Below are positions 8,797 to 18,272 of a DNA stretch of 64,000 bases, piece after piece. The stretch is from Streptomyces sp. TLI_171 (GTDB taxonomy: Bacteria; Actinomycetota; Actinomycetes; Streptomycetales; Streptomycetaceae): positions 4,526,001 to 4,590,000 of the forward strand of contig NZ_RAPS01000001.1 in the NCBI RefSeq assembly GCF_003610255.1, read 5' to 3'. Position numbers and translations under genes: made by a program. The notes under the pieces are model-generated. The model made no database searches, was not told the origin of the DNA, and saw only the letters and a program-made list of their open reading frames with translations. Each line of letters starts with the position of its first letter. The first letter of the stretch is position 1.

Positions 8797-10307
8797 GGTT
8801 CACCCGCCCCGAGGGCGCCAACGGCGGGCCGCAGGGGCTGCCCGGCATCTCCACCACCGGACGCCGGGCCGGCACCTTCTGCATGCTGCTGATCGTCGCC
8901 CTCGCCGTGCAGGCCACCCGGGTCCAGGTGTTCCAGAAGAAGGAGCTGGACGACAACAGCGCCAACCAGCGCGCCGTCATCCAGCGCTACGACCAGCCGC
9001 GCGGCAACCTCCTGATCGCCGGTCAGTCCGTCACCGGCTCCGCGCCGACCGGCGGCCGGCTGGCGTACAAGCGCACCTACACCGACGGCCCGCTGTACGC
9101 CGCCGTCACCGGCTACTCCTCGCAGACCTACGGCAACACCCAGCTGGAGGGCGTCTACGACGACCTCCTCTCCGGCACCGACCCGGAACTGGCCGGCTGG
9201 GCGGTCTGGGACGCCGTCACCCGGCAGCAGCAGCCCGGCGGCGACGTGATCACCACCATCGACCCCGCCGCGCAGCGCGCCGCCGTCCAGGGACTCGGCA
9301 ACCAGAAGGGCGCCGTCGCCGCGATCGAACCCGCCACCGGCCGGATCCTGGCGCTCGCCTCCACCCCCAGCTACGACCCCGGCAGCTTCGCGGGAACCTC
9401 CACCGCCGACCAGGACGCCTGGAAGAAGCTCCAGGACGACCCCGACCAGCCGATGCTCAACCGGGCCCTGCGGCAGATCTACCCGCCCGGCTCGACCTTC
9501 AAGGTGGTCACCGCCGCCGCCGCGCTGGCCAACGGCGTGGTGACGGACATCCAGGCCCCCACCGACGCCCCGTACCCGTACGTGATGCCGGGCACCACCA
9601 CCCCGCTCAACAACGACACCGGCGCCTGCGACCAGGCCGGGCTCTCGCTGGACGAGGCGATGACGCTGTCCTGCAACAGCGTGATGGGCTACCTGGGGGT
9701 GCAGACCGGGCTCGACCGGATGGCCGCGATGGCGCAGAACTTCGGCTTCAACGACGCCAAGCTCGACATCCCGGTCCGCGCCGCCCGCTCCAACTTCGAC
9801 ACGCAGATGAACACCTCGCAGCTGGCGCTCTCCTCGATCGGCCAGTACGACACCGCCGCCACCCCGCTGGTGATGGCGATGGTCGCCGCCGGGGCCGCCG
9901 CCGACGGCCAGGTGATGTATCCACAGCTTGTGGACAAGCTGACCAAGGCCGACGGCAGCCAGGTCCGGCTGCTGCACCCCAGGCTGTACCGGCAGGCCTA
10001 CGGCGGCGCAGTCGCCGCCCAGCTGCGGCAGTTGATGGTCGACGTGGTGGAGAACGGCACCGGCCGCAACGCCCGGATCCCCGGCGCCGAGGTCGGCGGC
10101 AAGACCGGCACCGCCCAGCACGGCGTGGACAACTCCGGCACCCCGTACGCCTGGTTCATCGGCTGGGCCCGCCCGGAGGGCTCCACCGACGTCCCGCCGG
10201 TCGCGGTCGCCGTGGTGATCGCCGACAGCGCGGCCAGCGACGTCACCGGTGGCGGGCTCGCCGCCCCGATCGCCAGGTCCGTGATGCAGTCCGTGCTCAA
10301 CCGGTGA
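8793..10307 (+). CDS. Class B penicillin-binding protein (PbpA-like transpeptidase)
   Basis: A 504-residue protein with an N-terminal membrane anchor (about residues 21-42), a short pedestal domain and a transpeptidase domain. The three active-site motifs are present: S234-x-x-K237 (STFK), S293-C-N295 and K437-T-G439. It cross-links peptidoglycan outside the membrane. The GTG start at 8793 overlaps the stop of the SEDS polymerase (GTGA), supporting a dedicated SEDS-PBP complex. It lacks PASTA domains. The family in actinobacteria is usually called PbpA. The gene ends 62 bp before an amino-acid permease. Confidence 0.93.
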   Translation: MRFTRPEGANGGPQGLPGISTTGRRAGTFCMLLIVALAVQATRVQVFQKKELDDNSANQRAVIQRYDQPRGNLLIAGQSVTGSAPTGGRLAYKRTYTDGPLYAAVTGYSSQTYGNTQLEGVYDDLLSGTDPELAGWAVWDAVTRQQQPGGDVITTIDPAAQRAAVQGLGNQKGAVAAIEPATGRILALASTPSYDPGSFAGTSTADQDAWKKLQDDPDQPMLNRALRQIYPPGSTFKVVTAAAALANGVVTDIQAPTDAPYPYVMPGTTTPLNNDTGACDQAGLSLDEAMTLSCNSVMGYLGVQTGLDRMAAMAQNFGFNDAKLDIPVRAARSNFDTQMNTSQLALSSIGQYDTAATPLVMAMVAAGAAADGQVMYPQLVDKLTKADGSQVRLLHPRLYRQAYGGAVAAQLRQLMVDVVENGTGRNARIPGAEVGGKTGTAQHGVDNSGTPYAWFIGWARPEGSTDVPPVAVAVVIADSAASDVTGGGLAAPIARSVMQSVLNR

Positions 10308-10369
10308 AAACCGTGAAAAGCACACCATTTGATACTGTCCCGGTCTGATTCCCCACCAGAAGGACATCG

Positions 10370-11788
10370 ATGAGCACCGCCAGCCTGCTCCGGCGCAAGC
10401 CCGTGGACACCCTGATCGCCGAAGCGGGCGGCACCGGAGCCGGCCACCTGCGCCGCTCCATCGGACTCTGGCAGCTCTCCGCCATCGGCATCGGCGCCAC
10501 CGTCGGCACCGGCATCTTCTTCGTCCTCACCACCTCCGTCCCGGAGGCCGGACCGGCCGTCGTGCTGTCCTTCGTGATCGCCGCCGTCACGGCCGGCCTC
10601 ACCGCGCTCTGCTACGCCGAACTCGCCTCCGCCATCCCGGTGTCCGGCTCCTCCTACTCGTACGCCTACGCCACCATGGGCGAACTGGTCGCCTTCGGGG
10701 TCGGCGTCTGCCTGCTGATGGAGTACGGCGTCTCCGCCTCCGCGATCGCCGTCACCTGGGGCCAGTACCTCGACCAGTTCGCCGACCTGGCGTTCGACCT
10801 GCACCTGCCCGCGGCGCTCGCCGCCCCGCCCGGCGAGGGCGGCGTGGTCAACCTGCCCGCCGTGGTGCTCGTGGTGCTGGTGTGCGTGCTGCTGATCCGC
10901 GGCGTCGGCGAGTCCACCAAGGTCAACGCGGTGATGGTGACGATCAAGCTGGCCATCCTGGTGCTGTTCGTCGCCGTCGGCCTGACCGGCTTCACCGCCG
11001 GCAACTTCACCCCGTTCGCCCCCAACGGCTGGGACGGCGTGCAGACCGCAGCCTCCACCATCTTCTTCTCCTTCATCGGCCTGGACGCCGTCTCCACCGC
11101 CGGCGAGGAGGTCCGCGAGCCGCGACGCACCCTGCCGCTGGCCATCCTGATCTCGCTCACCGTCGTCACCGTGCTCTACCTCGCGGTCGCCGTCACCGCG
11201 ATCGGCGCCCAGCCCTGGCAGGAGTTCGACGGCCAGGAGGCGGGCCTGGCCCAGATCCTGCAGAACGTCACCGGCCAGACCTGGCCCGCCCTGGTGTTCG
11301 CCGCCGGCGCGATCATCTCGATCTTCTCCATCACCCTGGTGGTGATCTACGGTCAGACCCGGATCCTGTTCGCGATGGGCCGCGACGGCCTGCTCCCGCG
11401 CCCCTTCACCCGGGTCTCCCCGCGCACCGGCACCCCCGTCTGGAACACCCTGGTGGTCGGCGCCGCGGTCGCGGCGCTCGCCGCGGTCTTCCCGCTGCGG
11501 CTGCTCGCCGACATGACGTCGATGGGCACCCTGGTCGCCTTCACCGCCGTGTCGATCGGCATCATCGTGCTCCGCCGCACCCGCCCCGACCTCCCGCGCG
11601 GCTTCAAGGTCCCGTTCTACCCGGTCACCCCGCTGCTCAGCGCCGCGTTCTGCGTCTACCTGGTCACCAAGCTGCACCGCGACACCTTCATCGCCTTCGC
11701 CGTCGCCCTCGCCCTGGCCGCCGTCCTCTACTTCACCTACAGCGCCAAGCACTCGAAGCTGGCGAAGGCCGCAGAGCCGGAGGGGTGA
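10370..11788 (+). CDS. APC-family amino-acid permease (cationic amino-acid transporter-like)
   Basis: A 472-residue polytopic membrane protein with about 12 transmembrane segments. The N-terminal helix has the APC substrate/sodium-site motif IGIGATVGTGIFF, and the glycine-rich unwound helix and GRDGLLP loop typical of the CAT subgroup are also present (RILFAMGRDGLLPRPFTRVSPRTGTP). It probably takes up amino acids by proton symport. The start is ATG at 10370 behind AAGGA. A GATACT -10-like box lies about 40 bp upstream. The specificity is not inferable. It appears monocistronic. Confidence 0.92.
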   Translation: MSTASLLRRKPVDTLIAEAGGTGAGHLRRSIGLWQLSAIGIGATVGTGIFFVLTTSVPEAGPAVVLSFVIAAVTAGLTALCYAELASAIPVSGSSYSYAYATMGELVAFGVGVCLLMEYGVSASAIAVTWGQYLDQFADLAFDLHLPAALAAPPGEGGVVNLPAVVLVVLVCVLLIRGVGESTKVNAVMVTIKLAILVLFVAVGLTGFTAGNFTPFAPNGWDGVQTAASTIFFSFIGLDAVSTAGEEVREPRRTLPLAILISLTVVTVLYLAVAVTAIGAQPWQEFDGQEAGLAQILQNVTGQTWPALVFAAGAIISIFSITLVVIYGQTRILFAMGRDGLLPRPFTRVSPRTGTPVWNTLVVGAAVAALAAVFPLRLLADMTSMGTLVAFTAVSIGIIVLRRTRPDLPRGFKVPFYPVTPLLSAAFCVYLVTKLHRDTFIAFAVALALAAVLYFTYSAKHSKLAKAAEPEG

Positions 11789-11827
11789 ACGGCCCCGCCG
11801 CTCCCGGGCCCCGCGGGCTGTGCCCGC

Positions 11828-11833
11828 TAGCCT
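11828..11833 (+). promoter_or_regulatory. -10 box for a leaderless transcript (GT87-like gene)
   Basis: TAGCCT lies 7 nt before the ATG at 11841, placing transcription initiation at or next to the start codon. There is no Shine-Dalgarno sequence in between. No convincing -35 box is seen. Confidence 0.5.
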
Positions 11834-11840
11834 TCCGAGC

Positions 11841-13073
11841 ATGGTGTGCCGACCGCGGGTGCTGGCGCTCGGGTGGCTGGCCGCGGCAGGCTGGGCGGGC
11901 GCGTTCCCGCTGCTCTCGGACCTGCCGAACCAGGCCGCGTGGGGCCGGTTCGCCGCGCCCGGGTACCTGCTCGCGGCGGCGCTCTGCGCGGCCCTGCCGG
12001 GCCGGACCGGCCCCCGGGCGGCCGGGGCGGCCGCGGCGCTCGGCGCGGTGCTGCTGCCACTGGCCGCCTTCACCCTGACGGGCCGTCACCAGTCCGAGGT
12101 GACGGTGGTGGAGCGCTCCGCCCGGCTGCTCCTGCACACCGGCAGCCCGTACCTGCCCGACCCCGTGCACGTCGTCGACTACAACCCGTACCTGCCGGTG
12201 ATGGCGGTGTTCGGACTGCCCAGGGCGCTGCTCGGCGACGCCGGGCCGGCCGCCCGGCTGCTCGGGGACTGCCGGCTCTGGTTCGCGGCGGCGTTCCTGG
12301 CCTGCCTGCTGACGGGGTGGCAGCTGCTGCGCCGTCGGCCGGGCCGCGGAGCGGTGCTGCCGCTGACGGTGCTGACGGTCTCGCCGCTGATCGCGCTGAC
12401 CCTGGTGGTCGGCGGCGTCGACCTGCCGCTGATTGGGGTGTGCTGCCTGGCGATGGCGCTCGCCGACCGCGGCCACCCCGTCCGGACCGGGCTGGTGCTG
12501 GCGCTGGCCTGCACCCTCAAGTGGACGGCCTGGCCCGCCCTGCCGGTGGCCGTGCTGCTGCTGCACCAGCGGCGCGGCCCGCTCCCGGCGCTGCGCGCGG
12601 GCCTGCTGGCGGTCACCGCCGGCGGCGCCGCGCTCGCCCCGTTCCTGCTCGGCCACGCCCGCGAGATGTACCAGCAGGTGGTGCGGTTCCCGCTGGGCCT
12701 GACCGCCGTGCGGACGCCCGCGGGCAGCCCGCTGCCCGGCCGGGTGCTGGCCGGCCTCGGGCCGCTGGGCCACACCCTGTCGCTGACCCTGCTCTGCGCC
12801 GGCGGCCTGGCCGTCGCCCTGTGGCTGCTGGCCCACCCGCCGACCGGGGCGGTCGCCGGCTGCGACCTGCTGGCCGCCGGGCTGACGGTGGCGTTCGCGC
12901 TGGCCCCCGCCGGGCGGTTCGGCTACCTGGCGCTGCCCGCGGTCCTGGTGATCTGGCCGCGGCTGGCCACCGCGTCCGGACGGCCGGTTCCGGCCCGGCG
13001 GCGGCAGCCGACGCACCGTCAGCCGGAGGCAGTGCCTATGGTGTCCGGGAACACCGCTCGAACACGGGAGTGA
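11841..13073 (+). CDS. GT87-like (DUF2029) polytopic glycosyltransferase/membrane protein
   Basis: A 410-residue polytopic membrane protein. The N-terminal region and the string of Leu/Val/Ala helices resemble actinobacterial GT-C-fold glycosyltransferases (GT87, DUF2029), which use polyprenyl-phosphate sugars on the outer face of the membrane. A possible catalytic acidic loop is VVERSARLLLHTGSPYLPD with VHVVDYNPYLP. The ATG at 11841 is chosen because TAGCCT sits 7 nt upstream (leaderless pattern); an in-frame GTG at 11820 lies upstream of that box. The stop overlaps the GTG of the downstream Tat lipoprotein by 4 bp, so the two are coupled. Family assignment is moderate and the sugar and acceptor are unknown. 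Confidence 0.75.
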   Translation: MVCRPRVLALGWLAAAGWAGAFPLLSDLPNQAAWGRFAAPGYLLAAALCAALPGRTGPRAAGAAAALGAVLLPLAAFTLTGRHQSEVTVVERSARLLLHTGSPYLPDPVHVVDYNPYLPVMAVFGLPRALLGDAGPAARLLGDCRLWFAAAFLACLLTGWQLLRRRPGRGAVLPLTVLTVSPLIALTLVVGGVDLPLIGVCCLAMALADRGHPVRTGLVLALACTLKWTAWPALPVAVLLLHQRRGPLPALRAGLLAVTAGGAALAPFLLGHAREMYQQVVRFPLGLTAVRTPAGSPLPGRVLAGLGPLGHTLSLTLLCAGGLAVALWLLAHPPTGAVAGCDLLAAGLTVAFALAPAGRFGYLALPAVLVIWPRLATASGRPVPARRRQPTHRQPEAVPMVSGNTARTRE

Positions 13074-14569
13074 CCTTGGGCGCCACCGGACGACGCCGCT
13101 TCCTCGGACTGGCCGCGGGCGCGGCCGCCGGACTCACCGCCTGCGGGCCCGGCCGGGGTACCGGCGCCGCGGCCCCCACCGCACCGGCCGCCCCGCCGAG
13201 CCCCGAGCCCTCCGCCACCGCCGCCGAGAACGCCCGCCCGGGCAACGCCGACTGGCGGATCACCAACGCCGGCCCGGCCCGCGTCGTCGAGGGCTGGGCC
13301 GACCGGACCAGCGCCCTGCCCGGCGAACAGGTCGGCCTGCACGTCTCCACCACCGCCCCCGGCTTCACCGTCACCGCCTACCGGATGGGCTGGTACGGCG
13401 GCGCCCGCGGCCGCCAGGTCTGGAAGTCCGGCCCGCTGCCCGGCACCCAGCAGCCGCCGTTCACCGTCGACCGGACCACCCGCACGGTCAGCACCGCCTG
13501 GCCCCGCACCACCACCGTCGACACCACCGGCTGGCCCGAGGGCTGCTACCTGCTCCGGCTGGACGCCGACGGCGGCGCCGGACAGCGCTACGTCCCGCTG
13601 ACGATCCGTTCGCGCGGCACCGCCGGGACCACCGTGCTGGTCAACGCCGTCGCCACCTGGCAGGCCTACAACGAGTGGGGCGGCTACAACCTGTACAACG
13701 GCCCCACCGGCGGGCTGCCCACCCGCTCACTGGCCGTCAGCTTCGACCGCCCCTACCAGTACGACGACGGCGCCGGGCTCTTCCTGGTCTACGAGGCCCC
13801 GCTGATCGCGCTCGCCGAGCGGCTCGGCATCCCGCTCTCCTACGCCACCGGCATCGACCTGGCCGCCGACCCCGCGCTGCTGCACGGCGCCCGGGCGGTC
13901 CTCTCGCCCGGCCACGACGAGTACTGGTCGCCCGAGCAGCGCGCCCACGTCACGGCCGCCCGCGACGCCGGCACCCACCTGGCCTTCCTCGGCGCCAACT
14001 GCTGCTACCGGCGCGTGCGGTACGAACCCTCGCCGACCGGGGCCGACCGCACGGTGGTCTGCTGGAAGGGCGCCTGGAAGGACGACCCGGGCTACCGGGC
14101 GGGCCACCCCGCCACCACCGACTTCCGCTCCCCGCCCGGCGCCGACCCGGAGTCCTCGCTGCTCGGCGTGGTCTACGACGGCTACCCCGTCGACGCGCCC
14201 TACGTGGTCACCAACCCCGGCCACTGGCTGCTGGCCGGCACCGGCGCCGCGACGGGCGACAGCTTCCCGCACCTGGTCGGCGTCGAGTACGACCGCGTCG
14301 ACCCGTCCTTCCCCACCCCCGCGGGCATCGAACTGCTCGCCCACTCCCCGGTGGTGTGCGAAGGCCGGCACTCCTACGCCGACACCGCGCTGTACACCGC
14401 GGGCAGCGGCGCACTGGTCCTCGCCACCGGCACCATGCGCTGGGTCGAGTCGCTGGACGCCACCGGCCCGGCCGGCGGCACCGCGATCCACGGCATCGAC
14501 GGCCGGGCCGGCGACTTCACCCGCAAGGTCACCGAGAACCTGCTGCGTAGGTTCTCGGCAACCGGCTGA
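13070..14569 (+). CDS. Tat-exported lipoprotein with N,N-dimethylformamidase beta-like domain
   Basis: A 499-residue protein that starts at GTG 13070, overlapping the upstream stop (GTGA). Residues 7-30 carry a twin-arginine motif (GRRRFLGLAAG) followed by a lipobox LTAC, so it should be folded in the cytoplasm, exported by Tat and lipid-anchored. After a Pro/Ala/Ser linker, the rest matches the C-terminal domain of the N,N-dimethylformamidase large subunit: a VSTTAPGFTVTAYRMGWYGG strand, VNAVATWQAYNEWGGYNLY, SFDRPY, and a LSPGHDEYWSPEQR block with glutamine-amidotransferase-like fold features. In DMFase this subunit hydrolyses amides and needs iron; whether this exported homologue is catalytic is unknown. 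Coupling to a GT87-like membrane protein suggests an envelope polymer or glycan-related role (inference). Confidence 0.85.
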   Translation: MTLGATGRRRFLGLAAGAAAGLTACGPGRGTGAAAPTAPAAPPSPEPSATAAENARPGNADWRITNAGPARVVEGWADRTSALPGEQVGLHVSTTAPGFTVTAYRMGWYGGARGRQVWKSGPLPGTQQPPFTVDRTTRTVSTAWPRTTTVDTTGWPEGCYLLRLDADGGAGQRYVPLTIRSRGTAGTTVLVNAVATWQAYNEWGGYNLYNGPTGGLPTRSLAVSFDRPYQYDDGAGLFLVYEAPLIALAERLGIPLSYATGIDLAADPALLHGARAVLSPGHDEYWSPEQRAHVTAARDAGTHLAFLGANCCYRRVRYEPSPTGADRTVVCWKGAWKDDPGYRAGHPATTDFRSPPGADPESSLLGVVYDGYPVDAPYVVTNPGHWLLAGTGAATGDSFPHLVGVEYDRVDPSFPTPAGIELLAHSPVVCEGRHSYADTALYTAGSGALVLATGTMRWVESLDATGPAGGTAIHGIDGRAGDFTRKVTENLLRRFSATG

Positions 14570-14578
14570 GCCCGGGGC

Positions 14579-16279
14579 CTACTTGTTGCCCACCTGCAGC
14601 ACCTTGGACACCGCGGGGCCCGCGGCGTCCGCGCCGTGGCCGCCGCCCTGCACCTCGGCGGCGACCGCCAGGTTGCCCGAGTAGGCGGTGAACCAGGAGT
14701 TCGGGTCCGGGCTGCTGTCGACCTCGGCGGTGCCGGTCTTCGCACCCGAGCCGCCCGGCAGGGCCGGCCGGACCGCGGCGGCGGTGCCCGACTGGACGGT
14801 CTTCACCATCAGCGAGCGCAGATCGGTGAGCACCTGCGGCGCGAGCGTCCGGGCCGCCTTCACCTGGTCCATGCCGGGCACCAGGATCGGCTGCCGGAAC
14901 ACCCCGGACTGCACGGTCGCGGCGACCGAGGCCATCGCCAGCGGGTTGGTGCGCACCTTGCCCTGGCCGATGAACTCGCTGGCCGCGCCGGCCATGTTGC
15001 CCTCGGTCGGGATGTCGGTGTCGAAGTTCGACAGGCCGGTCTTCCAGACCAGGCCCAGCCCGAACACGTCCTTGGCGAGCGCGGGCAGCGAACCCGGCTT
15101 GAGGACGTCCTTGCCCTTCTCCAGGAAGGAGGTGTTGCAGGAGTGCACGAACGCGTCGGTCAGCGTGTAGTTGGGGAACGCGCCCGGCTCGTCGTTCTTG
15201 ATCGCCTTGCCGGTGACCATGGAGGACTCGGGGCAGGGCATCGAGGTGGTCGGCGTGACCCCGGCCTCCATCAGCGCCGTCGCGGTGAGGATCTTCATGG
15301 TGGAGCCGGGCGCGGTGGCCCCGGAGAAGGCCCGGTTCTGGCCGTTCGACGGAGAGAACGCGAACGCCAGGATGTTGCCCGTGCTGGGCTCGATGGCGAC
15401 CAGCGAGGCCGGCTTGCCCTGGGCGGCGACCGCGCTCTCGGCGGCCGCCTGCAGCGGGGCGTCCAGGGTCAGCTTCAGGTTCGGGACCGGCTTCGGCTCC
15501 TTGATGGTGAACAGCTTCTCGGGCGTGCCGCTGCCCGCGTCGCTGCTGATCACCACGCCGCTGCCGGCGGTCGCCGGGTCGCCGCCCTGCGGGGCCGCCG
15601 CCTTCAACTGGTTGAGCAGGCCGGTCAGCGACGGGTAGCTCGCGAGCGGCTTGTTGTTGCGGTCCGTGACCGTCGACGGGGAGGCGTACACCGGCTTCAC
15701 CGCGAGGCTCTGACCGGCCTTCAGCTTGGGGTGGATCACCGTCGGCGCCCAGTGCACGGCGGCCGTGCCGTCGCTCATCTTGACCACGCCGAGCACGCCG
15801 TCGTAGTTCCACGGGAGGCCGGTCTCGGCGAACTCCAGCGAAGCCTTGAAGCTCTCCAGCACCCCGGTCGGCGCGGCGTCCGCGGCCCCGGAGGCGGTCG
15901 CCGACGCGGACGGGCTCGCCGCGGCCGAGGACTTCGCCGCCGTCGGCGTCGGCGCGGTGGTCGGGCCGCCCGCGGTCAGGTGGACGGCGCTGGGCTTCAC
16001 CTTGTCCTGGAACGCCTGCAGTGCGGCCTGCGCCTTGTCGGGGTCGTCGGTGAGCTTGGCGGCGGTGAACAGGTCGCCCTTCGCCCAGGCGTCCAGGAAG
16101 GCCTTGGCCCCGGACGCGGCGAGCTCGGGGGTGGGGGGCTCGGCGACCACGGTGCGCGGCTTGGCCGCCTCGGCCTTGCCGGAGCCGTCACCGGACACCA
16201 GGGCGTACGCCCCGTAGCCGCCGGCGGCGAGCATGACCGCGGCGACCGCGGCGATGCCGATCTTCGCGCCCTTGTTCAC
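14579..16279 (-). CDS. Penicillin-binding protein with MecA-like N-terminal domain
   Basis: A 566-residue class B PBP. It has an N-terminal signal anchor (about residues 8-30), then an NTF2-like MecA_N domain (LAASGAKAFLDAWAKGDLFTAAKLTDDPDKA) interrupted by a Thr/Ala/Ser-rich linker, a dimerisation domain, and a transpeptidase domain with S-T-M-K near residue 325, S-C-N near 380 and K-T-G near 513. It cross-links peptidoglycan at the cell surface; MecA_N-type PBPs are often low-affinity for beta-lactams, but resistance cannot be inferred here. The start is GTG at 16279 with GGGGGA 7 nt upstream. It is convergent with the Tat lipoprotein gene (9-bp gap) and lies downstream of the O-mannosyltransferase gene on the same strand, 138 bp away. 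Confidence 0.92.
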   Translation of the reverse strand: MNKGAKIGIAAVAAVMLAAGGYGAYALVSGDGSGKAEAAKPRTVVAEPPTPELAASGAKAFLDAWAKGDLFTAAKLTDDPDKAQAALQAFQDKVKPSAVHLTAGGPTTAPTPTAAKSSAAASPSASATASGAADAAPTGVLESFKASLEFAETGLPWNYDGVLGVVKMSDGTAAVHWAPTVIHPKLKAGQSLAVKPVYASPSTVTDRNNKPLASYPSLTGLLNQLKAAAPQGGDPATAGSGVVISSDAGSGTPEKLFTIKEPKPVPNLKLTLDAPLQAAAESAVAAQGKPASLVAIEPSTGNILAFAFSPSNGQNRAFSGATAPGSTMKILTATALMEAGVTPTTSMPCPESSMVTGKAIKNDEPGAFPNYTLTDAFVHSCNTSFLEKGKDVLKPGSLPALAKDVFGLGLVWKTGLSNFDTDIPTEGNMAGAASEFIGQGKVRTNPLAMASVAATVQSGVFRQPILVPGMDQVKAARTLAPQVLTDLRSLMVKTVQSGTAAAVRPALPGGSGAKTGTAEVDSSPDPNSWFTAYSGNLAVAAEVQGGGHGADAAGPAVSKVLQVGNK

Positions 16280-16417
16280 GTCGAGTCCCCCATGAGGTGT
16301 CGTGGCCGTCGGGAATCAGCGGCCACGACACCATAGGCAGACACCATCCGTGCACTCACGACACGCCGGGGCTTTGTGACAGATCCGGTACACGTCAGCG
16401 GGTGTGGCGCGGCGGCG

Positions 16418-18214
16418 TCAGATCCAGCTGCTGAGCCACATCCGGGCCCGCCAGTCCTCCATCGGGATGGTCTGGCCGGTGTACAGCGGGAAGAAGTAGA
16501 GGAAGTTCCACATGACCGCGGCGACCAGCAGGCCCGCGCCGGTCGCGCCGGCCAGCCTGCGGTCCGGCGAGGCGTCGGCCGGGCCGAGCATCGCCCCGAT
16601 CATCATGGTCACCGCCAGCACCAGGAACGGGACGAAGCAGACCGCGTAGAACAGGAAGATGGTCCGCTCCTGGTACATGAACCAGGGCAGGTAGCCGGCG
16701 GCCACGCCGCACAGGATCGCCCCGGCCCGCCAGTCGCGGCGCATCAGCCAGCGGTACAGGCAGAACAGCACCGCGGCGATGCCCGCCCACCACAGGAACG
16801 GGGTGCCGATCGCCAGCACCTCGCGGGCGCACTCGGAGGTGGTGCAGCCCGCCTGGCCGTTCTTCGGCGACTCGTAGAAGAACGACACCGGTCGGCCCAG
16901 CACCAGCCAGGACCACGGGTTCGACTGGTAGGTGTGCGGGCTGTGCAGGTGGGTGTGGAACTCCCAGACCTCGTGGTGGTAGTGCCACAGGCTGCGCACC
17001 CAGTCTGGGATCCAGCCCTGGTCGCTCGGGTTGTGCAGCGCCCAGTCGCGGAAGTAGCCGCCCTTGCCGGGCTCGGTGGAGGAGAAGATCCAGCCGCTCC
17101 AGGTCACCAGGTAGGTGCCCAGCGCGGTCAGCCCGATGGTCAGCCCGGACCAGAAGACGTCCCACAGGTTCGCCAGCACGCTGCGCGGACCGCCGGCGCC
17201 GCCCGCCGGAACCGGACCGCGGGCCCGGCCGGCCAGGCGGCGGGCCGAGGAGTCCCAGACCGCGGTGAGCAGCACGAACGCCAGGATCGCCGGGCCGCCG
17301 CTCCACTTGGTGCCCATCATCAGGCCCAGGCAGACGCCCGCGGCCAGCCGGTAGGGCCGCCAGCCGAGGACCCACCATCCGCCGCCGAGGCCCTGCTCGA
17401 TCCGTTCGGCGATCCGGGCCCGGCTCCTGTCCCGGTCGATCAGCAGCAGCCCGAACGCGGCCAGGAACCAGAACATCACGATCAGGTCGAGGATCGCGGT
17501 GCGGCTGAGCACGAAGTGCAGCCCGTCCACCGACAGCAGCAGGCCGGCCACGCACCCCAGCAGGGTGGAGCGGAACAGCCGGCGGCCGATCCTGGCCATC
17601 ATCAGCACCGACAGGGTGCCGAGCACGGCCATCATGAAGCGCCAGCCGAACGGCGTCATGTGGAACAGCTGCTCGCCCAGTCCGATGATCCACTTGCCGA
17701 CCGGCGGGTGGACCACGTACGCCGCGTCGGTGCGCAGCGGGACGCTCGGGTTCGGCGCGGTGATCAGCCCGTTGGCGTCGTCCGACCAGTTGCTCTCGTA
17801 GCCGAGCTGCCAGAGCGCGTACGCGTCCTTGGCGTAGTACGTCTCGTCGAAGATCAGGGCGTGCGGGTTGCCGAGGTTGGCGAAGCGCAGCACTCCGGCG
17901 AACAGCGCGACCGCCAGCGGGCCGAGCCAGCCGGACCAGCGGCACAGCCAGGACCAGAGCGGGTCGGGCAGCCGCAGGCCGAGCCGGGCGAGCACGGGGG
18001 AGGCCGCCGCGGACCGCGGGGTGACGCCCGGGCCGTCGGGCATCGGCGGGACCAACTGCTCGTCCAGCGGCGCGCGTTGCGGCGCCCGGTAGCCGACACC
18101 GGCCAGTGCGCGGGCCCATCGGGAGGCCGGTTCGGGCTCCGCGCGCGGCACCGGAACGGCGGCCGGATCGGCCGATTCCAGCACGGTCACGCCGCCCCGC
18201 TCGGGGTGGTCCAT
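16418..18214 (-). CDS. pmt: Dolichyl-phosphate-mannose-type protein O-mannosyltransferase
   Basis: A polytopic GT39 enzyme, about 598 residues from the chosen start. It transfers mannose from polyprenyl-phosphate-mannose to Ser/Thr of exported proteins on the outer face of the membrane. The catalytic D-E motif of the first extracytoplasmic loop is visible (HALIFDETYYAKDAYALW, about residues 117-132), followed by about ten transmembrane segments and an aromatic C-terminal segment (WNFLYFFPLYTGQ). A GTG at 18244 gives a 10-residue longer protein, but a likely promoter ends exactly at 18245, so that GTG would not be transcribed. The ATG at 18214 has GGAG 6 nt upstream and is preferred; the ATG at 18226 is a weaker alternative. 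In Streptomyces this enzyme is required for glycoprotein synthesis and phage phiC31 infection. It is divergent from rsmI. Confidence 0.92.
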   Translation of the reverse strand: MDHPERGGVTVLESADPAAVPVPRAEPEPASRWARALAGVGYRAPQRAPLDEQLVPPMPDGPGVTPRSAAASPVLARLGLRLPDPLWSWLCRWSGWLGPLAVALFAGVLRFANLGNPHALIFDETYYAKDAYALWQLGYESNWSDDANGLITAPNPSVPLRTDAAYVVHPPVGKWIIGLGEQLFHMTPFGWRFMMAVLGTLSVLMMARIGRRLFRSTLLGCVAGLLLSVDGLHFVLSRTAILDLIVMFWFLAAFGLLLIDRDRSRARIAERIEQGLGGGWWVLGWRPYRLAAGVCLGLMMGTKWSGGPAILAFVLLTAVWDSSARRLAGRARGPVPAGGAGGPRSVLANLWDVFWSGLTIGLTALGTYLVTWSGWIFSSTEPGKGGYFRDWALHNPSDQGWIPDWVRSLWHYHHEVWEFHTHLHSPHTYQSNPWSWLVLGRPVSFFYESPKNGQAGCTTSECAREVLAIGTPFLWWAGIAAVLFCLYRWLMRRDWRAGAILCGVAAGYLPWFMYQERTIFLFYAVCFVPFLVLAVTMMIGAMLGPADASPDRRLAGATGAGLLVAAVMWNFLYFFPLYTGQTIPMEDWRARMWLSSWI

Positions 18215-18244
18215 ACCACTCTCCATGTCGCCGTTCACGGCCAC

Positions 18245-18272
18245 ATCGTAGGGGCAATGGCTGAAGTCACAA
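18245..18272 (-). promoter_or_regulatory. Promoter of the O-mannosyltransferase gene
   Basis: On the minus strand, TTGTGA (18272-18267) is separated by 16 bp from TACGAT (18250-18245), a good vegetative-type promoter. Transcription should begin around 18238, which constrains the start codon of the gene to 18226 or 18214. Confidence 0.6.
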
